This document shows, piece by piece, positions 45,796-57,898 of a stretch of 64,000 bases of DNA (position 1 is the stretch's first letter; every line of letters starts with the position of its first letter). Under the pieces are notes generated by a model, which saw nothing but the letters and a program-made list of their open reading frames with translations, was not told the origin of the DNA and made no database searches. Made by a program: the position numbers and the translations under genes. This DNA comes from Osedax fenrisi (Eukaryota > Annelida > Polychaeta > Sabellida > Siboglinidae), in contig OZ025240.1 of the NCBI GenBank assembly GCA_964019155.1, positions 90,250,961 to 90,314,960 of the forward strand. The letters are read 5' to 3'.

Positions 45796-45869
45796 GAGTC
45801 ATAGATTATTTTGATATTTTAAAATGTAAAGTAAATTGCTTTATATTAATATCGATAAAGGATAACCAG
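45796..45869 (+). CDS. LU-like gene 2, exon (C...C-F segment), 74 nt
   Basis: Acceptor TAATTTATAG ends at 45,795, and the strong donor CCAG|GTAAAT is at 45,869/45,870. It encodes V-I-D-Y-F-D-I-L-K-C-K-V-N-C-F-I-L-I-S-I and on to K-D-N-Q. The split codon with the previous exon is GGA. It is 74 nt with phases identical to the gene-1 exon at 39,237. The V-I-D-Y phrase after the third Cys recurs as V-V-D-Y in the 11.7-kb paralogue. The following intron, about 14.9 kb, contains three LINEs. Confidence 0.6.
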
Positions 45870-45889
45870 GTAAATATATTTATTAATTT

Positions 45890-45930
<41 letters not shown>

Positions 45931-46244
45931 ACGTATATATAACGTTATATACATATAGTAATCAGTTACTAAAAATAATAGTTTATATTAATTATTTTTA
46001 AATAAAGTTATATATATATAATTTATATTTAAATTCATATTTCTCTCGGTTCTTACACACATTTATACATACTCGCTTTTTTTATAGAAATCATTTTCTG
46101 TAGTAATCAAATATTGCATATATATATATTATTAAATAGTCGTGTATTTGCTAAGATAACATCGATTATTATCTGATTAAAATCATCTCCCGAGACGTCA
46201 CCAGGAACCTACCTACTTTCTCATAACTAATACATCTAAGTATA
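45870..46244. other. Intron sequence of LU candidate 2
   Basis: AT-rich, with a TA run at 45,895-45,921 and GTGTGTACGTATA. No other feature. Confidence 0.4.
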
Positions 46245-46430
46245 CATATTGATTGATTGATTGAATGTTTATTTAGACACTTAAATAAATCATAAATGAT
46301 TTCTCAAAGGTGTATATAATAGAATACAAATAATAAAAGTAGGTAAACAATAAATACCAATAATAATAATACAATAAAATAGAATAAGCCGTACGGAAAT
46401 TAATTAATAAAATAATAATGACAAACAATA

Positions 46431-47552
46431 TTAATAATTCAGGTTACCACCTGAGATCAATTGTTGTATATATTTCATGAATGTTTTATGCGATTTTATG
46501 GATCTAATATAGGGCGGGAGTGAATTCCATAGCTTAGGACCAATATAACTCAGTGCCCGAGTATTCATTTTTGTGGGACGTAGAATAGGGGTAGATAGAA
46601 GGTGAGATGCATGGTTTCTAAATGATGGAAGGGGAGCTCTTTGTACTAGAGAAGCAGAAATATATGAAAGGCAATTTGAAGAGTATATTGAGGAATGAAC
46701 AATAGATAATATGCGATAAGCAGAGCGTTTGTTAAATGTGAACCATGGAGATATGTGTTGGTATGAGGAAGTAGAGGAATGATCTCGAATACGTAGGTTA
46801 TATGTTGTACGGATTGATGAACGAATAACTCGATTTAAGGGAGAGATAGATGATAATGGAATATTTATAAGGATTGAGGAACAGTAATCTATGCGTGAGA
46901 GTACAAGGGAATTAACTAGAGTTTTAGTAAGAGATACAGTAATTGATTTTCGTATTTTTCTAATTCTAAATAGATGATAATTTGCAGATTTAGTGATGGC
47001 AGTAATATGAGGAATGAAGGAAAGTGTAGAATCAAAAAGTACACCTAAGTTAGATGCAGTAGGAGAAGGAGATATTACAATATTATCAATAAGAAAAGGA
47101 GGGAAGTAAGTTGGTGATGGAGAAAGATTCAACAGTGTAGTTTTGGAAGTATTAAGGAGAAGATTATTAGAAATAAGCCATTCTTTAATGTCATTAGCAC
47201 AATTAGAGAGTTGATTATTGAGACCTGGTGATGAATTAGTTGGAAGAAACATATATAGTTGTATGTCATCTGCATAAAGATGGTAATATATATTTGGATA
47301 TTTAGATATTATGGATGGTAATGGGTATACATAAATTGAGAAAAGTGAAGGACCGAGTACTGATCCCTGGGGAACACCATATTTCATAGGAGAAGGGGAA
47401 GAAAAAGAATTATATATTTTTACACTGCTACTACGGTCAAATAGATATGAAGTAAACCATGAGAGGGCAAGGTCTCTAACTCCAAGCAGGTGTAGACGGG
47501 ACAGTAGAATGTTGTGATCAAGCGTATCGAAAGCACTGGATATGTCCAGCAT
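46431..47552 (-). pseudogene. LINE ORF2, RT catalytic part and C-terminus
   Basis: A 373-codon frame begins at the catalytic block M-L-D-I-S-S-A-F-D-T-L-D. It contains Y-G-V-P-Q-G-S-V-L-G-P (about residues 58-68), H-L-Y-A-D-D-I-Q-L-Y (91-100, active-site Asp pair intact), S-N-L-G-V-L-F-D and the C-terminal P-K-L-W-N-S-L-P-P-Y-I-R. It is separated from the upstream RT part only by a frameshift near 47,600. The catalytic residues are all present, so the inactivation is recent. Confidence 0.9.
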
Positions 47553-47608
47553 TACTAGTTGACAGCAGTTTTTAGTATTAAGGGTAGAAGTGATTACATC
47601 AATTACGT

Positions 47609-48334
47609 TTAGTAGTGCTGTTTCTGTGGATGTCCTCGGCGAAAGCCACTTTGTTGAGGAATATGGAGATTATTTGCGGTTAAATATGAGATTAGTTGAC
47701 GAGAGACAACTCTTTCCAAAATTTTACTCACCAAAGGTAGCTGAGAAATTGGGCGATAATTGAGAAGTGAATCAGGATCGAGTGAAGGTTTTTTAAGAAT
47801 GGGAGTGATTATTGCTTGTTTAAAAATTGAAGGGACAGTACCGGAATTTAGGGAATATGAGATGATGTTACAGATAGTTGGACATAGATAATCGGAGTAA
47901 AGTTTAAAAATAGATAGTGGAACAGGATCGGAGGGAGATATCGAAGAGGATGCATTTAGTAGTTTAGATATGAGAGATATATGTGGCGGACGAAAAAAAC
48001 TTAAGAAAACAGATATAGGTGGGGTAACTATGATTGAAGGATAATTGGCAGTAAGGGTATGGTTATTGATCTTTATTATGATAGAGTCAATCTTATTAGA
48101 AAATGTTTTGGAGAAAAGACAGCTTAATTGTAATGGAGAAATGTTAATTATAGATGGTAGTAATGCTAGTTTTGGGGGAGATAACAACTTATTAGCTAGT
48201 CTGAAAAGTCGTCGGTTATCAGAAGCAAGATCATTTATAACCTGAGTGTAATAGCTAGATTTGGCATAGGAAATTGCTAACTTGTAGATCTTACGTTGCT
48301 CAATGAATGAAGCTCTAGAAGATGAAGATCTCAA
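47609..48334 (-). pseudogene. LINE ORF2, linker and RT N-terminal part
   Basis: The 241-codon frame carries S-P-S-D-P-V-P-L-S-I, I-I-T-P-I-L-K-K-P-S-L-D-P, L-N-Y-R-P-I-S-Q-L-P and Q-Q-S-G-F-R-R-G-H, after which a one-base change shifts the frame before S-T-E-T-A. A second frameshift separates it from the EN part near 48,480. Confidence 0.9.
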
Positions 48335-48477
48335 GGATATTTATGTTCTTTCAGATTTACGAAGTGATCGTTTCAAGGACATGAGGTGGGAAGTAAACCA
48401 TGGGGTATCAGGATGTAGAGTTACTGATATAGTATTTGAAGGCGCATGTTTATCGAGAAGATGGGATAGTATGGAAT

Positions 48478-49260
48478 TTAATACAACTGGAGAATAACAG
48501 TAGTCACATAAAGCAGATGTAAGTCAGCTAAGAATATCATGGAATTAATTTTCTTAATGGTTCTGTATGTAATACGTGTTTTCTGATTAAGAGTGATAGT
48601 AAAGTTAGTTTTGAATGAGATAAGGAAGTGATCGGAAAGTAGATCAAGCCTAGAAATATTACTCACCACGAGTTCAGAATGGAGAGAACTGGAGAATACA
48701 AGATCAATAATATTGCCATTTATATGAGTTGGGAAATTGACATGTTGTGATAGGGATAATGAATGTGTTAAATTAGTGAATATAATATGTGGATTTGAGG
48801 TAGCATTAAAATGATAGTTGAAATCACCAAGTATAATAGGGTGGTATGTGGGTGAACTAGTGAGATCAGTAGCAAGATCGTTAAACTCACTTAGAAAGGA
48901 AGCGAATTCTGGTTTTGGCGGTCTATAAATGACAGTAATGGATATAGATTTGTGTTTTTGGGTGAATGATATGGTTAAGCAGTCAGAGTAGGAGAATTTA
49001 TGGGATATGGATATACATGGTAAAGGTAGAGAAGTTTTTACGAGGAAGCCAACCCCACCACCACGACCTGATAATCGTGGCGATAAGATTAATGTATAAC
49101 CAACATTGTGAAATAGGGAAAATATGTCGGAATCATCTTGAGAGATCCATGTTTCCGTTAAAGCAATAATACTGAAATTGCACTTTTTAAGGAATGGTAA
49201 TAAGAGTGAGGCATTGGAACGAAGAGAACGCATTTTTATTAGGGCAATGTGTTCAGATAG
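48478..49260 (-). pseudogene. LINE ORF2, APE-type endonuclease
   Basis: The frame is open directly after the TGA that ends ORF1. It has S-E-H-I-A-L-I-K-M-R-S-L-R (EN strand 1, where Lys replaces the usual Asn), A-L-T-E-T-W-I (catalytic Glu), G-R-G-G-G-V-G-F, V-I-Y-R-P-P-K-P-E, I-L-G-D-F-N-Y, N-F-P-T-H ... I-I-D-L-V-F and L-L-S-D-H-F-L. The fold is complete until the frame is lost near 48,530. EN nicks the target DNA for target-primed reverse transcription. The first Met (49,233) lies inside strand 1, so the real start must be further upstream. This makes the in-frame UGA interesting. Confidence 0.9.
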
Positions 49261-50443
49261 TCATGCAGATTTAGTTAGAGAGGGTGTAGATATATGATTA
49301 GATTTTAGTGAATCAACAACTGGGACATTTGTGATGGTGGAATTATTTAAATCAATAGATGGAGTTGATATTACAGGAATATAAGGGGAGTTGGAATTTT
49401 CAGAAGGATTATTAGGTGTGGGGTCTGAATTAGTATTAATGGAGAGATTACTAAATGAGGGAACGGAAGATTTAAATTTAAGGTAGGAAGATTCCCAGTG
49501 AATAAAGAGAGTTGGAGGTATGGTAATAGGTGGAGACCAGTCAATATAATTATATATAAGTCGTAATTCAAATGACTTTGTATATGTATTAAATATGGGT
49601 TTAGTATGTATAGGGGTTAGTTTTAATATATATGCATGATAAAGGATTTTACATAATAAACGGGTTTTATAAGGTAGGGAATTTCGTATATATAGGTGTG
49701 AGAATCGGGGATTAAATTTAGTAGATCTAAATCTACTGAAAAACATGTCACAAAATGATTTACTAGAGAATTGGATGATTGCATTGTTATGTTTAAATTT
49801 GACTATAGAAATAGATATTTTAGGCAGTAGCATATGTATAAGGATTGATGAAATGAATTCAGTATTCATATCAGAAGTCTTTAAATGTTCAATGACAAGT
49901 GAATTGTTACGAATGATATTATTTAGTTGACGTTTACGAGGTATATGAAGAGTATAGGGTGTGGTAGAATTAGGAGGTACATGGTGGACGATAGGAGCTT
50001 TAATAGGGATAGGAGAGGAAGATGATATAATAGCAGATGCATACGATTTATGATAAGGGAAAGGTGATGGGATATTAGCGGTTATGAAGGATGGGGGGAA
50101 AGTTTTAAGTTCCATAAGTTTGGGAATTCTTAATTGGGCAGGTATAGGAGGTCGGATGGGGGGATTATTACGATGTATAGGAGTAGGGGTAACTAGAGGA
50201 GAGGAGAATGTAGTAGATGTATTTGATGAGTTGTTTAGGAGGCAAGAGGGACTGCAAATGTGAAATTAGGGGGAAAAAAATGGCAAGGGCATATGATGGA
50301 GGGGGACTATTGATATGAGTCCAAGATTTGGATATAATTGATGCTGGGAAGAGGCATACATGGTGGTAGAATGATCTACACGAGCTACATGGTAGGTCAG
50401 AGCTAGAAGCAGGTTCATTGCAATAATGACATACAACTGCCAT
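49261..50443 (-). pseudogene. LINE ORF1 with PHD-like zinc finger
   Basis: The start (50,443) encodes M-A-V-V-C-H-Y-C-N-E-P then L-P-C-S-S-C-R-S-F-Y-H-H-V-C-L: a C-x2-C ... C-x2-C-x4-H-x2-C arrangement like the PHD fingers in ORF1 of L2/CR1-type LINEs. A frameshift around 50,250 leads to a 284-codon frame (50,115-49,261) of Ser/Pro/Asn-rich sequence around a globular middle (S-I-V-K-F-K-H-N-N-A-I-I-Q-F and F-D-M-F-F-like blocks), probably RNA binding. It ends TGA followed by CTA, in frame with the endonuclease. Confidence 0.75.
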
Positions 50444-50690
50444 TATATATACACTTGCTAGCTAATAGATGAACTCGAGTAACGTAATATATATAGGTAT
50501 TATATAATAATGTAGTAAGCAGTGAAATGAAGTCGACTCCACGTATATGATAGATTCTCCGGTATGGTGGAAACTCTTCGTGCGGGTAGATTCTACGGAT
50601 ATGCGACCGATTCTTCAGTACAGGACCAGTACCTCGAAAGATTAAGGACAATGAGGGCAGCGAATAGAACACGTGAGTAGTTACATAACC

Positions 50691-51640
50691 TCAGTGAAAA
50701 AGGGTAGTCCAGCTACCCGTGCATGAAGTCCTAGGGGATATCTCCAGGAACGTAGAACGTAGTGTACGATCTTGTATAGTGCACACTATACACAGTGTAC
50801 ACTATACGAAACACAATATGTGTAGTGTATAGGATTTAAATATATTTAATATATTATATATAATGTGCAGAATATTATTGATAAATTCTATAGAAATCAA
50901 ATAATTGTGTATGAATAGAAATTGTTATGCTACATTTGTATGAATTAAAACACGTCTGGTCAGTTCGAATGCAAAAGTAAAAGTGGTCGTATACATAAAC
51001 ATGAATATTTAATTATTATTTGGCATTTTGTTTACATAGAAACCAATATATAGTTGTGTAATTTACAGTTTAGCTTTTAAATATTTTTTAATTGTTTTAT
51101 TATTATAAAGATTAGTAAGTATTCATTTATTTTTTATATTATCTATTATATTAATATTATTTAAATATTAATATCAACATTATTTGAAATACATAATAAA
51201 TTATAATCATATTATATTTCGATATAATTATATTTAGGATTTATTTTCATTTTTAACAACAAAACAAAAATTAATAAAAATAAAAAAAATAAATAAATCC
51301 AAAGATCATGAAATTATATACGTTTTAATTAGGTATAATTCAGATATATATAATATACTGTTAAATTATATTTAAAATGAGATCTATCATATATATATAG
51401 TATACGTATACAATCCAGTATACTTATTTAACTTATAATACGTCATATCATCGACTACGTCTTATATACAAATCGAGGATATCCATTTCCTGATTATAAT
51501 CCATCTATAATCACCTACTGTGGATCTCACATAGGATTTACTTGTTAGGTAGCCGGATCTGCATAACATCTAGTCAAGGTTAGACTATTTATTGCCGCAT
51601 ACATTATTTCTGCTCTGAATATTCAACCAGTTCGTCGACA
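50691..51640. other. Region between the two head-to-head LINEs
   Basis: AT-rich, with short inverted repeats of GTATAGTG/CACTATAC at 50,770-50,835 that may belong to a LINE leader. No gene. Confidence 0.45.
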
Positions 51641-51718
51641 ATGAGTCTGTATGCGTATGTGGCAATGTAAGGAGTCTCTGGGATCATGCGCTGCTTCATC
51701 TTCTGACGGCTTCCTTAC

Positions 51719-52400
51719 GTGTACCTACGATGCAGCTATACTCTATACATGTTTACAAGCTGCATAGGAGACCGCATTCTCGTGGGGAACAACAACAAGC
51801 CATCTGAACTGTCTATACAATTGATGAACTCTCCGTGTTTTAAGTTTATATGTGCTAACTGTCGTGTCTCCACTACCTCTCAGTCAGCAATTCCATGTCA
51901 CTCACTCGACCCACTGAACATGAAATCAATGGAGGATCTCATAATAAGGGTTGAATCTAGTCTACTAGACCTAAAAAAAAACAATATATTAATATTACAT
52001 CTCTCCTCACTTCTTCTAATCATATTTCTCATGCCTCATCTATTTATAATCCATCATCTTTTTCTAATCCCTCGCAAATTACTGCAACTAAAACATATGC
52101 CTCAATACTCAGTAATTATTCTCCATCTACAAGCTTACATAATAAATCTGCACACATTCCTGTTCCTCCTACTCCTTCACTTGTTATTGAGAATCGTGAT
52201 ACTCTTTAACGGAATCTGCCTTTTCTAAAATCAATTCTTTGCAAAATTGACCTTGACCCTAACAATATTACAACTATATATTTTAAATTTAACCATGCTT
52301 TTCTTATACTATCATCTCCTTTTATTTATGATGCTATAATATAATCTCGAAATAAACTAAAAGACTGCATTCACAAATGGTAGAGTATTATTTCATGCAT
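51719..52400 (+). pseudogene. LINE ORF1 remnant
   Basis: The frame at 51,719-52,228 includes S-P-C-F-K-F-I-C-A-N-C-R, like the second half of a PHD-type finger, then E-D-L-I-I-R-V-E-S-S-L-L-D-L. Downstream it shifts frame. Thr/Ser/Pro/Asn-rich pieces in other frames correspond to the ORF1 of the minus copy. Confidence 0.55.
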
Positions 52401-52619
52401 GCCAATCAGGTATGGTCAAGGGTCGTAAATGTATATTTAATTATCGTACTTAGCGTTATGAACTCAGACGACGTAATGATTAGAAGATTGATTGGAAATG
52501 TTAACCGTCATTACCATCTTCGGATGAACTAGCTCTATGAAAGAAATCCTTTATAGAGTACAAAGAATCCTTTAAATCTAAATATACTTCTTCTAAATGA
52601 CAACTATATACTGCCTTAT

Positions 52620-53410
52620 CTGAACACATTGCCCTTATTAATATTCGTTCTCTTCGTTACAATTCCTCCCTCTTATTCAATTTCTTAAAAATTTTGATTT
52701 TAGTATTATTACATAAACAGAAACACGGATCTCTCAAGATGATTCCGACATATTTGTTCTATTTCAAAGTTTTGGTTATACATTGCTCTTATCGCAACGA
52801 TTATCAGGTCGTGGTGGTATTGGCTTCCTCCTAAAATCTTATCTACCTTTATCATGTATATCCATGTCCCATAACTTCTCCAGCCTAACTATATCGTTCA
52901 CCCACAAATATAAATCTATATCCATTACTTTCATTTATAGACCGCCTAAACCAGAATTCGCTTCCTTTCTAAGTGAGTTTAACGATATTGCTACTGATCT
53001 AATAAATTCTCCCATATACCACCTTAATATTCTTGGTGATTTCAATTATTATTTTAATGCTATCACAAATCCACATAGTATGTTCACTAATATATCAAAT
53101 TCATTATCCCTATCTCAACATGTCAATTTCCCAACTCATATAAATGGTAATATTATTGATCTTGTATTCTCCAGTTCTCTCTATTCTGATCCCATGGTGA
53201 GTAATATTTCAAGGCTTGATCTACATTCATATCACATCCTAATCTCATTAAAAACTAACTTTACTATCACTCCTAATTAGAAAATACGTATTACATATAG
53301 GCTCATTAAGAATATTAATTCTATGATATTTTTAGCTAACTTACATTCTGCATTAGGTGACTACTGTTATTCACCAGTAAATTCCATACTATCCATTTTA
53401 CTCGATAAAC
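52620..53410 (+). pseudogene. LINE endonuclease, decayed
   Basis: One frame starts L-S-E-H-I-A-L-I-N-I-R-S-L-R, with the canonical Asn that is Lys in the minus copy. Another (52,783-53,280) carries G-R-G-G-I-G-F, F-I-Y-R-P-P-K-P-E, I-L-G-D-F-N-Y, N-F-P-T-H and I-I-D-L-V-F, with the SDH changed to S-Y-H. TAG at 53,278-53,280 ends it. Confidence 0.8.
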
Positions 53411-55170
53411 ATGCGCCTTCAAAAACCATATGAGTAACTATACATCCTGAAACACCATGATTTACTTCCCACCGCATGTCCTTGAAACAATCACTTCGTA
53501 AATCTGAAAGAAAATACTTAACTTTGGAATATTATCTTCTATAGCTTCATTCATTGTGAAACGTAAGATCTATAAGTTAGTAATTTCCTATGCCAAATAT
53601 AGCTATTATACTCGGATTATAAATAATCTTGCTTCTGATAACCGACTGGATAATAAGTTATTATCTCCCCCAAAACCAGCATTACTGCCATCTATAACTA
53701 ACATTTCTCCATTAAAATTAGGCTATCTCTTCACCAAGACATTATGATCACAATAAGATTGACTTCATCATAATAAAGAAAAATATAATAATAATCCTAC
53801 AGCAACTATCCTTCAATCATAGTTACCCCACATATATCTGATTTCTTAAGTTTTTTTCGTCCGCCATATATATCTCTCATATCTTAACTACTACTTACGT
53901 CAACTTCGATATCTACCTCCGATCCTGTTGCACTCTCTATTTTTTAAATGTACTCCAATTATCTATATCAAACTATCTCTAAGATAATCTCATATTCCTT
54001 AAATTCCAGATATGTCCCTTCTATTTTTAAACAAGCAATAATCACCCTTATTCTTAAAAAATGTCACTCGATTCACTTCCGAATCACTTCTCAATATCGC
54101 CAAATTTCTCAGCTACCTGTGGTGAGTATCATTATGGAAAGAGTTTTCGTCAACTAATCTCCTATCTAAATGCCAATAATTACCATATTCCTCAACAAAG
54201 TGGTTTTACACAGAAACAGCACTACTAAACGTAATTGATGTCATCACTTATACCCTTAATACTAAAAATTACTGTCAACAAATAATTATGGACATATCCA
54301 GTGCTCCTGATACGATTAATTACCAAATTCTACTGTCCCATCTACACCTTCTTGGAGTTAGAGACCTTGCCCTCTCATGGTTTACTACATATATATATCT
54401 GACCCCGGTAGCAGTGTACAAATATATAATTATTTTCTTCCCCTTCTCCTATGAAATATGTTGTTCCCCAGGGATAAGTACTCGGTCCATCACTTTTCTC
54501 TATTTATATCCATCTTTTCTCTATTTATACTACCATCCATAATATCTAAATATCCAAATATATATTACCATATATTTGCAGATGACATACAACTCTATGT
54601 TTCTTCCAACTAATTCATCACCAGGTCTCAATAATCAACTCTTTAATTGTGCTAATTACATTAAAGAATGGCTTATTTCTAATAATCTTCTCCTTATTAC
54701 CTCAAAAACTACATTGTTGAATCTTTCTCCATCACCGACTTACTTCCCTCCTTTTCATATTTATAACATTGTAATATCTCCTTCTCCTATTGCATCTAAT
54801 TTAGGTGTATTTTTTGATTATACTCTTTCCTTCACTCCTCATATTACTGCCATCACTAAATCTGAAAATTATCATATATTTAGAATTAGAAAAATACGAA
54901 AATAAATTACTGTATATATTACTAAAACTCTAGTTAATTACTTGTCCTCTCACGCATAGATTACTGTTTCTCGATCATTATCAATCTTCCATTATCCTAT
55001 ATCTCTCCCCTAAATCGAGTTATTCGTTCATCAATCCGTATAACCTATAACCTACGTATTCTCGATCATTACTCTACTTCCTCATACCAACACTTACCTC
55101 CATGATTCCCATTTAACAAACGCTCTGATTATCGCATGTTATCTATTGTTCTTATCTCAATATACTCTTC
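53411..55170 (+). pseudogene. LINE reverse transcriptase, heavily broken
   Basis: Pieces at 53,556-53,747, 53,948-54,157, 54,288-54,542 and 54,576-54,905 follow the order of the minus copy. They include M-D-I-S-S-A-P-D-T (FD changed to PD), the region of GVPQG broken near 54,455-54,480, A-D-D near 54,578, N-L-G-V-F-F-D and I-F-R-I-R-K-I-R-K. The catalytic first Asp block and GVPQG are damaged. Confidence 0.8.
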
Positions 55171-55824
55171 GAAGTACCCCTCAATATATCAATAATTGAG
55201 TGAATTGATAATTATATAATTATATGATCCTTATAATTACTTATTTCGTATAGATTTTGTTGTTTTTGATATAAAATAAAAACAAATCATAATTATAATT
55301 ATATTTTTATAAGTAATGAATATAATTTTAAAACCACTATGACCTATTTAATTTATGTAGGATATTAATATTATAAATATTATAACAAATAAATAAAAGA
55401 TATTTATCTTTATAATAATTATACAATTAAAAGATATTTAATATCCAATGTTTAAATAATTCGATTGTAAGTTGGCGCTATGTAAACAAAATCATAATTC
55501 TAATACATATTTAGTACACATTGTTTAAGTATAAACCAATCATCCATGACGATAACTTTCTCTATTTGGAGTAAATTTCTAAATACTTATTATAATAATT
55601 GTAAGATTACTAATATAATAAATAATTATTTATTAACTTAAGTTACAGGTAATAATATTACTGATACTTAATTAACTGATTATCTTCCATATACCTTCGG
55701 AATGTCGCTAATATATCGTAATCAACGTTCATTCTGTTATAAAAATCATTATTGGAATAAAATCACATTTTTAATGAAATAATTGATTTACTACAAAGTT
55801 AACTGCATTAATACAAATTATACT

Positions 55825-55867
<43 letters not shown>

Positions 55868-56242
55868 CATTCTTGTGTTAGCATTCAAAGCGTAAAGACG
55901 TGTTTTTGCGCGCGCGCTCATCCGTGAATAAAATCAGATAAGTCGATATTTATATATTTACATTTATACAAACAATACATTTATAATATTATATATCAAA
56001 TAGTATTCTTACTATATGTATTCCTAATAATATAATTAACTTATAATATTATTTATACATAACTAATATATAGGTAATAAGTTATAGTTAATTTATTTAT
56101 TAGTAACTAATAATTAGTTATATATATATATATATAAAATGGATATGCATATATAAATGTGTATATCTTGGTATAATGTTTATATATGTATATTATTTCG
56201 TATAATATAAAATATGATAAAATATAAAATAAAACACACATA
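55171..56242. other. AT-rich spacer
   Basis: It contains a CA/TA microsatellite at 55,830-55,867. No gene was recognised. Confidence 0.5.
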
Positions 56243-56984
56243 ATGGCAAATAGAATGACTAACTTAAGAATTATCAGAGTCAATTAAAAATTACATTAAG
56301 GAATTATTTGATAATGACATAAAATTTGTATTAGAAGAAAATAATAAAATAATTAATGAATTAAAAAACACAGTAAATAATCTTGAAGAAAAAATTTCTA
56401 ATTTTAATACTATTAATATAAAGGATAACGTTAAATCATATGCTGATATTGTAAATACTGAATTAGAAAATAATATTATAAATACAATTAATGATACAGT
56501 ATCAAATAATTTAAAATCAATGAATGAAATAAATGCAAGTAGTAAAACAATTATATTACATAATGTAAAAGAAATAATTCATAATGATAAAAAAACTAAA
56601 TATGACGAAGAATTTAAAACAGTATATAATATACTTGAAACAATTTCGTCTATTAAAATTATAAAAATGCATAGAATAGGAAAAATCGATATTGATAAAC
56701 CAGTACATGCATATAAAGTTAGACCAATAAAAATAATACTGAACACGGAAAATGAAAAAATCGATATTTTAGATAATGCTTTTAGATTAAAAAATACAAT
56801 TTATAATAAAATTGGAATATCACATGAATTTGATAAAAATCAATTAAATACAAAAAAGAAATTATTATCAGAAGCAAAAGATAAATCATCTGATACAATT
56901 GTATATAAAGTTAAATTTATTAACAATACTTTCAAAATGATAAAATTTAATATAATTAGTGAAACTAATAATGATTTGCCATAA
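56243..56984 (+). pseudogene. LINE ORF1 (coiled coil plus RRM-like domain)
   Basis: An ATG at 56,243 is one base out of phase with a long frame open from about 56,270 to TAA 56,982-56,984; an internal ATG is at 56,520. The first part is a coiled coil (N-K-I-I-N-E-L-K-N-T-V-N-N-L-E-E-K-I). The second reads K-T-I-I-L-H-N-V-K-E, I-I-K-M-H-R-I-G-K, R-P-I-K-I-I-L-N-T-E and D-I-L-D-N-A-F-R-L-K-N, the pattern of RRM-type LINE ORF1 proteins, which bind the element RNA. It overlaps ORF2 by 26 nt, as in many two-ORF LINEs. Confidence 0.7.
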
Positions 56985-57898
56985 TTATAATATTAAAGAT
57001 TATAATAGAATTACATATAATTTGAATACATATATATCAGTCATTATATTTAATATAAGGAGTTTTAATAAAAATATTAATAACTTTTTAATATTACTTG
57101 ATACTTTATATAATAAACCAGATATAATAATTCTTACTGAAACTTGGTTAATAAATACTGATGACCCGTCAATATATTTTAATAATTATAATATATTTTT
57201 AAATAATCGTACACTAAAAATTAAAAAAAGAGGTGGGGGTGTTACTATACTTGTAAATAAATCGTTAGATGTATGTGTAATAGACGAATTAACTATTTAT
57301 ATTATAGATTATATTGAAATATTATCAATACAAATAAAAAATACAACTAAACATATACAAATAATCTCAGCAATTTATAGATCTCCTAATAGTAATATTG
57401 ATTTTTTTAATGATTTATTTTATAATATATATTCCAAATTTTTAAATAATGAAATATATATATGTGGTGATTTTAATATAGATTTATCAAAATGTTCATT
57501 AATTTCTAATACTTTTAAATATATACTAACACAATTAGGACTAACGGCTAATATAACAATACCGACTCATTATTCCAACTCAACTATTGATAATATACTT
57601 TCTAATAATGATCATATAACAAATAATGGAACCATTGATACTGATATAACAGATCATTGTATTTTATTTTTTATATTTACATCATTTTCTCGGGTTAAAA
57701 AATGTGATAATAAAGTGATGTATATTAGAAATTGTAATCAATAAAATATTGAATATTTAAAAAATGATTTTATAAATATAAACTGGCAAATAGTATTATC
57801 GGAAATGACAGATCCTTATATATGTTATAATAATTTTATTAATATTTTAAATGATATAGTCAATACAAATTATCCTTTAATTAAAAAAAATCCAACAT
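56959..57898 (+). pseudogene. LINE ORF2, endonuclease part
   Basis: The frame from ATG 56,959 has I-I-F-N-I-R-S-F-N-K-N (EN strand 1), I-I-L-T-E-T-W-L, K-R-G-G-G-V-T-I-L, I-Y-R-S-P-N, Y-I-C-G-D-F-N-I-D-L, I-P-T-H ... S-T-I-D-N-I-L and I-T-D-H-C. All catalytic blocks are present. The TAA at 57,742-57,744 is an in-frame nonsense codon, since the same frame continues as linker to 57,898. Confidence 0.85.

Larger units (their letters stand above)
46245..50690 (-). mobile_element. Near full-length L2-like LINE, minus strand
   Basis: From right to left: a 5' region, ORF1 with a PHD-like zinc finger, ORF2 EN and RT, a 3' UTR and a tail of ATCA units (46,248-46,264, read TGAT on the plus strand) typical of L2/CR1-type insertions. 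At least three frameshifts or stops interrupt it. The 5' end is placed near 50.69 kb, where similarity to coding and leader sequence ends. Confidence 0.85.
51641..55170 (+). mobile_element. Second L2-like LINE, plus strand, decayed
   Basis: It is related to the 46.2-50.7 kb copy over EN and RT, but with a different ORF1 start and many more stops. It ends near 55.17 kb without RT C-terminus or tail. The two copies lie head to head, 5' ends about 1 kb apart. Confidence 0.8.
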
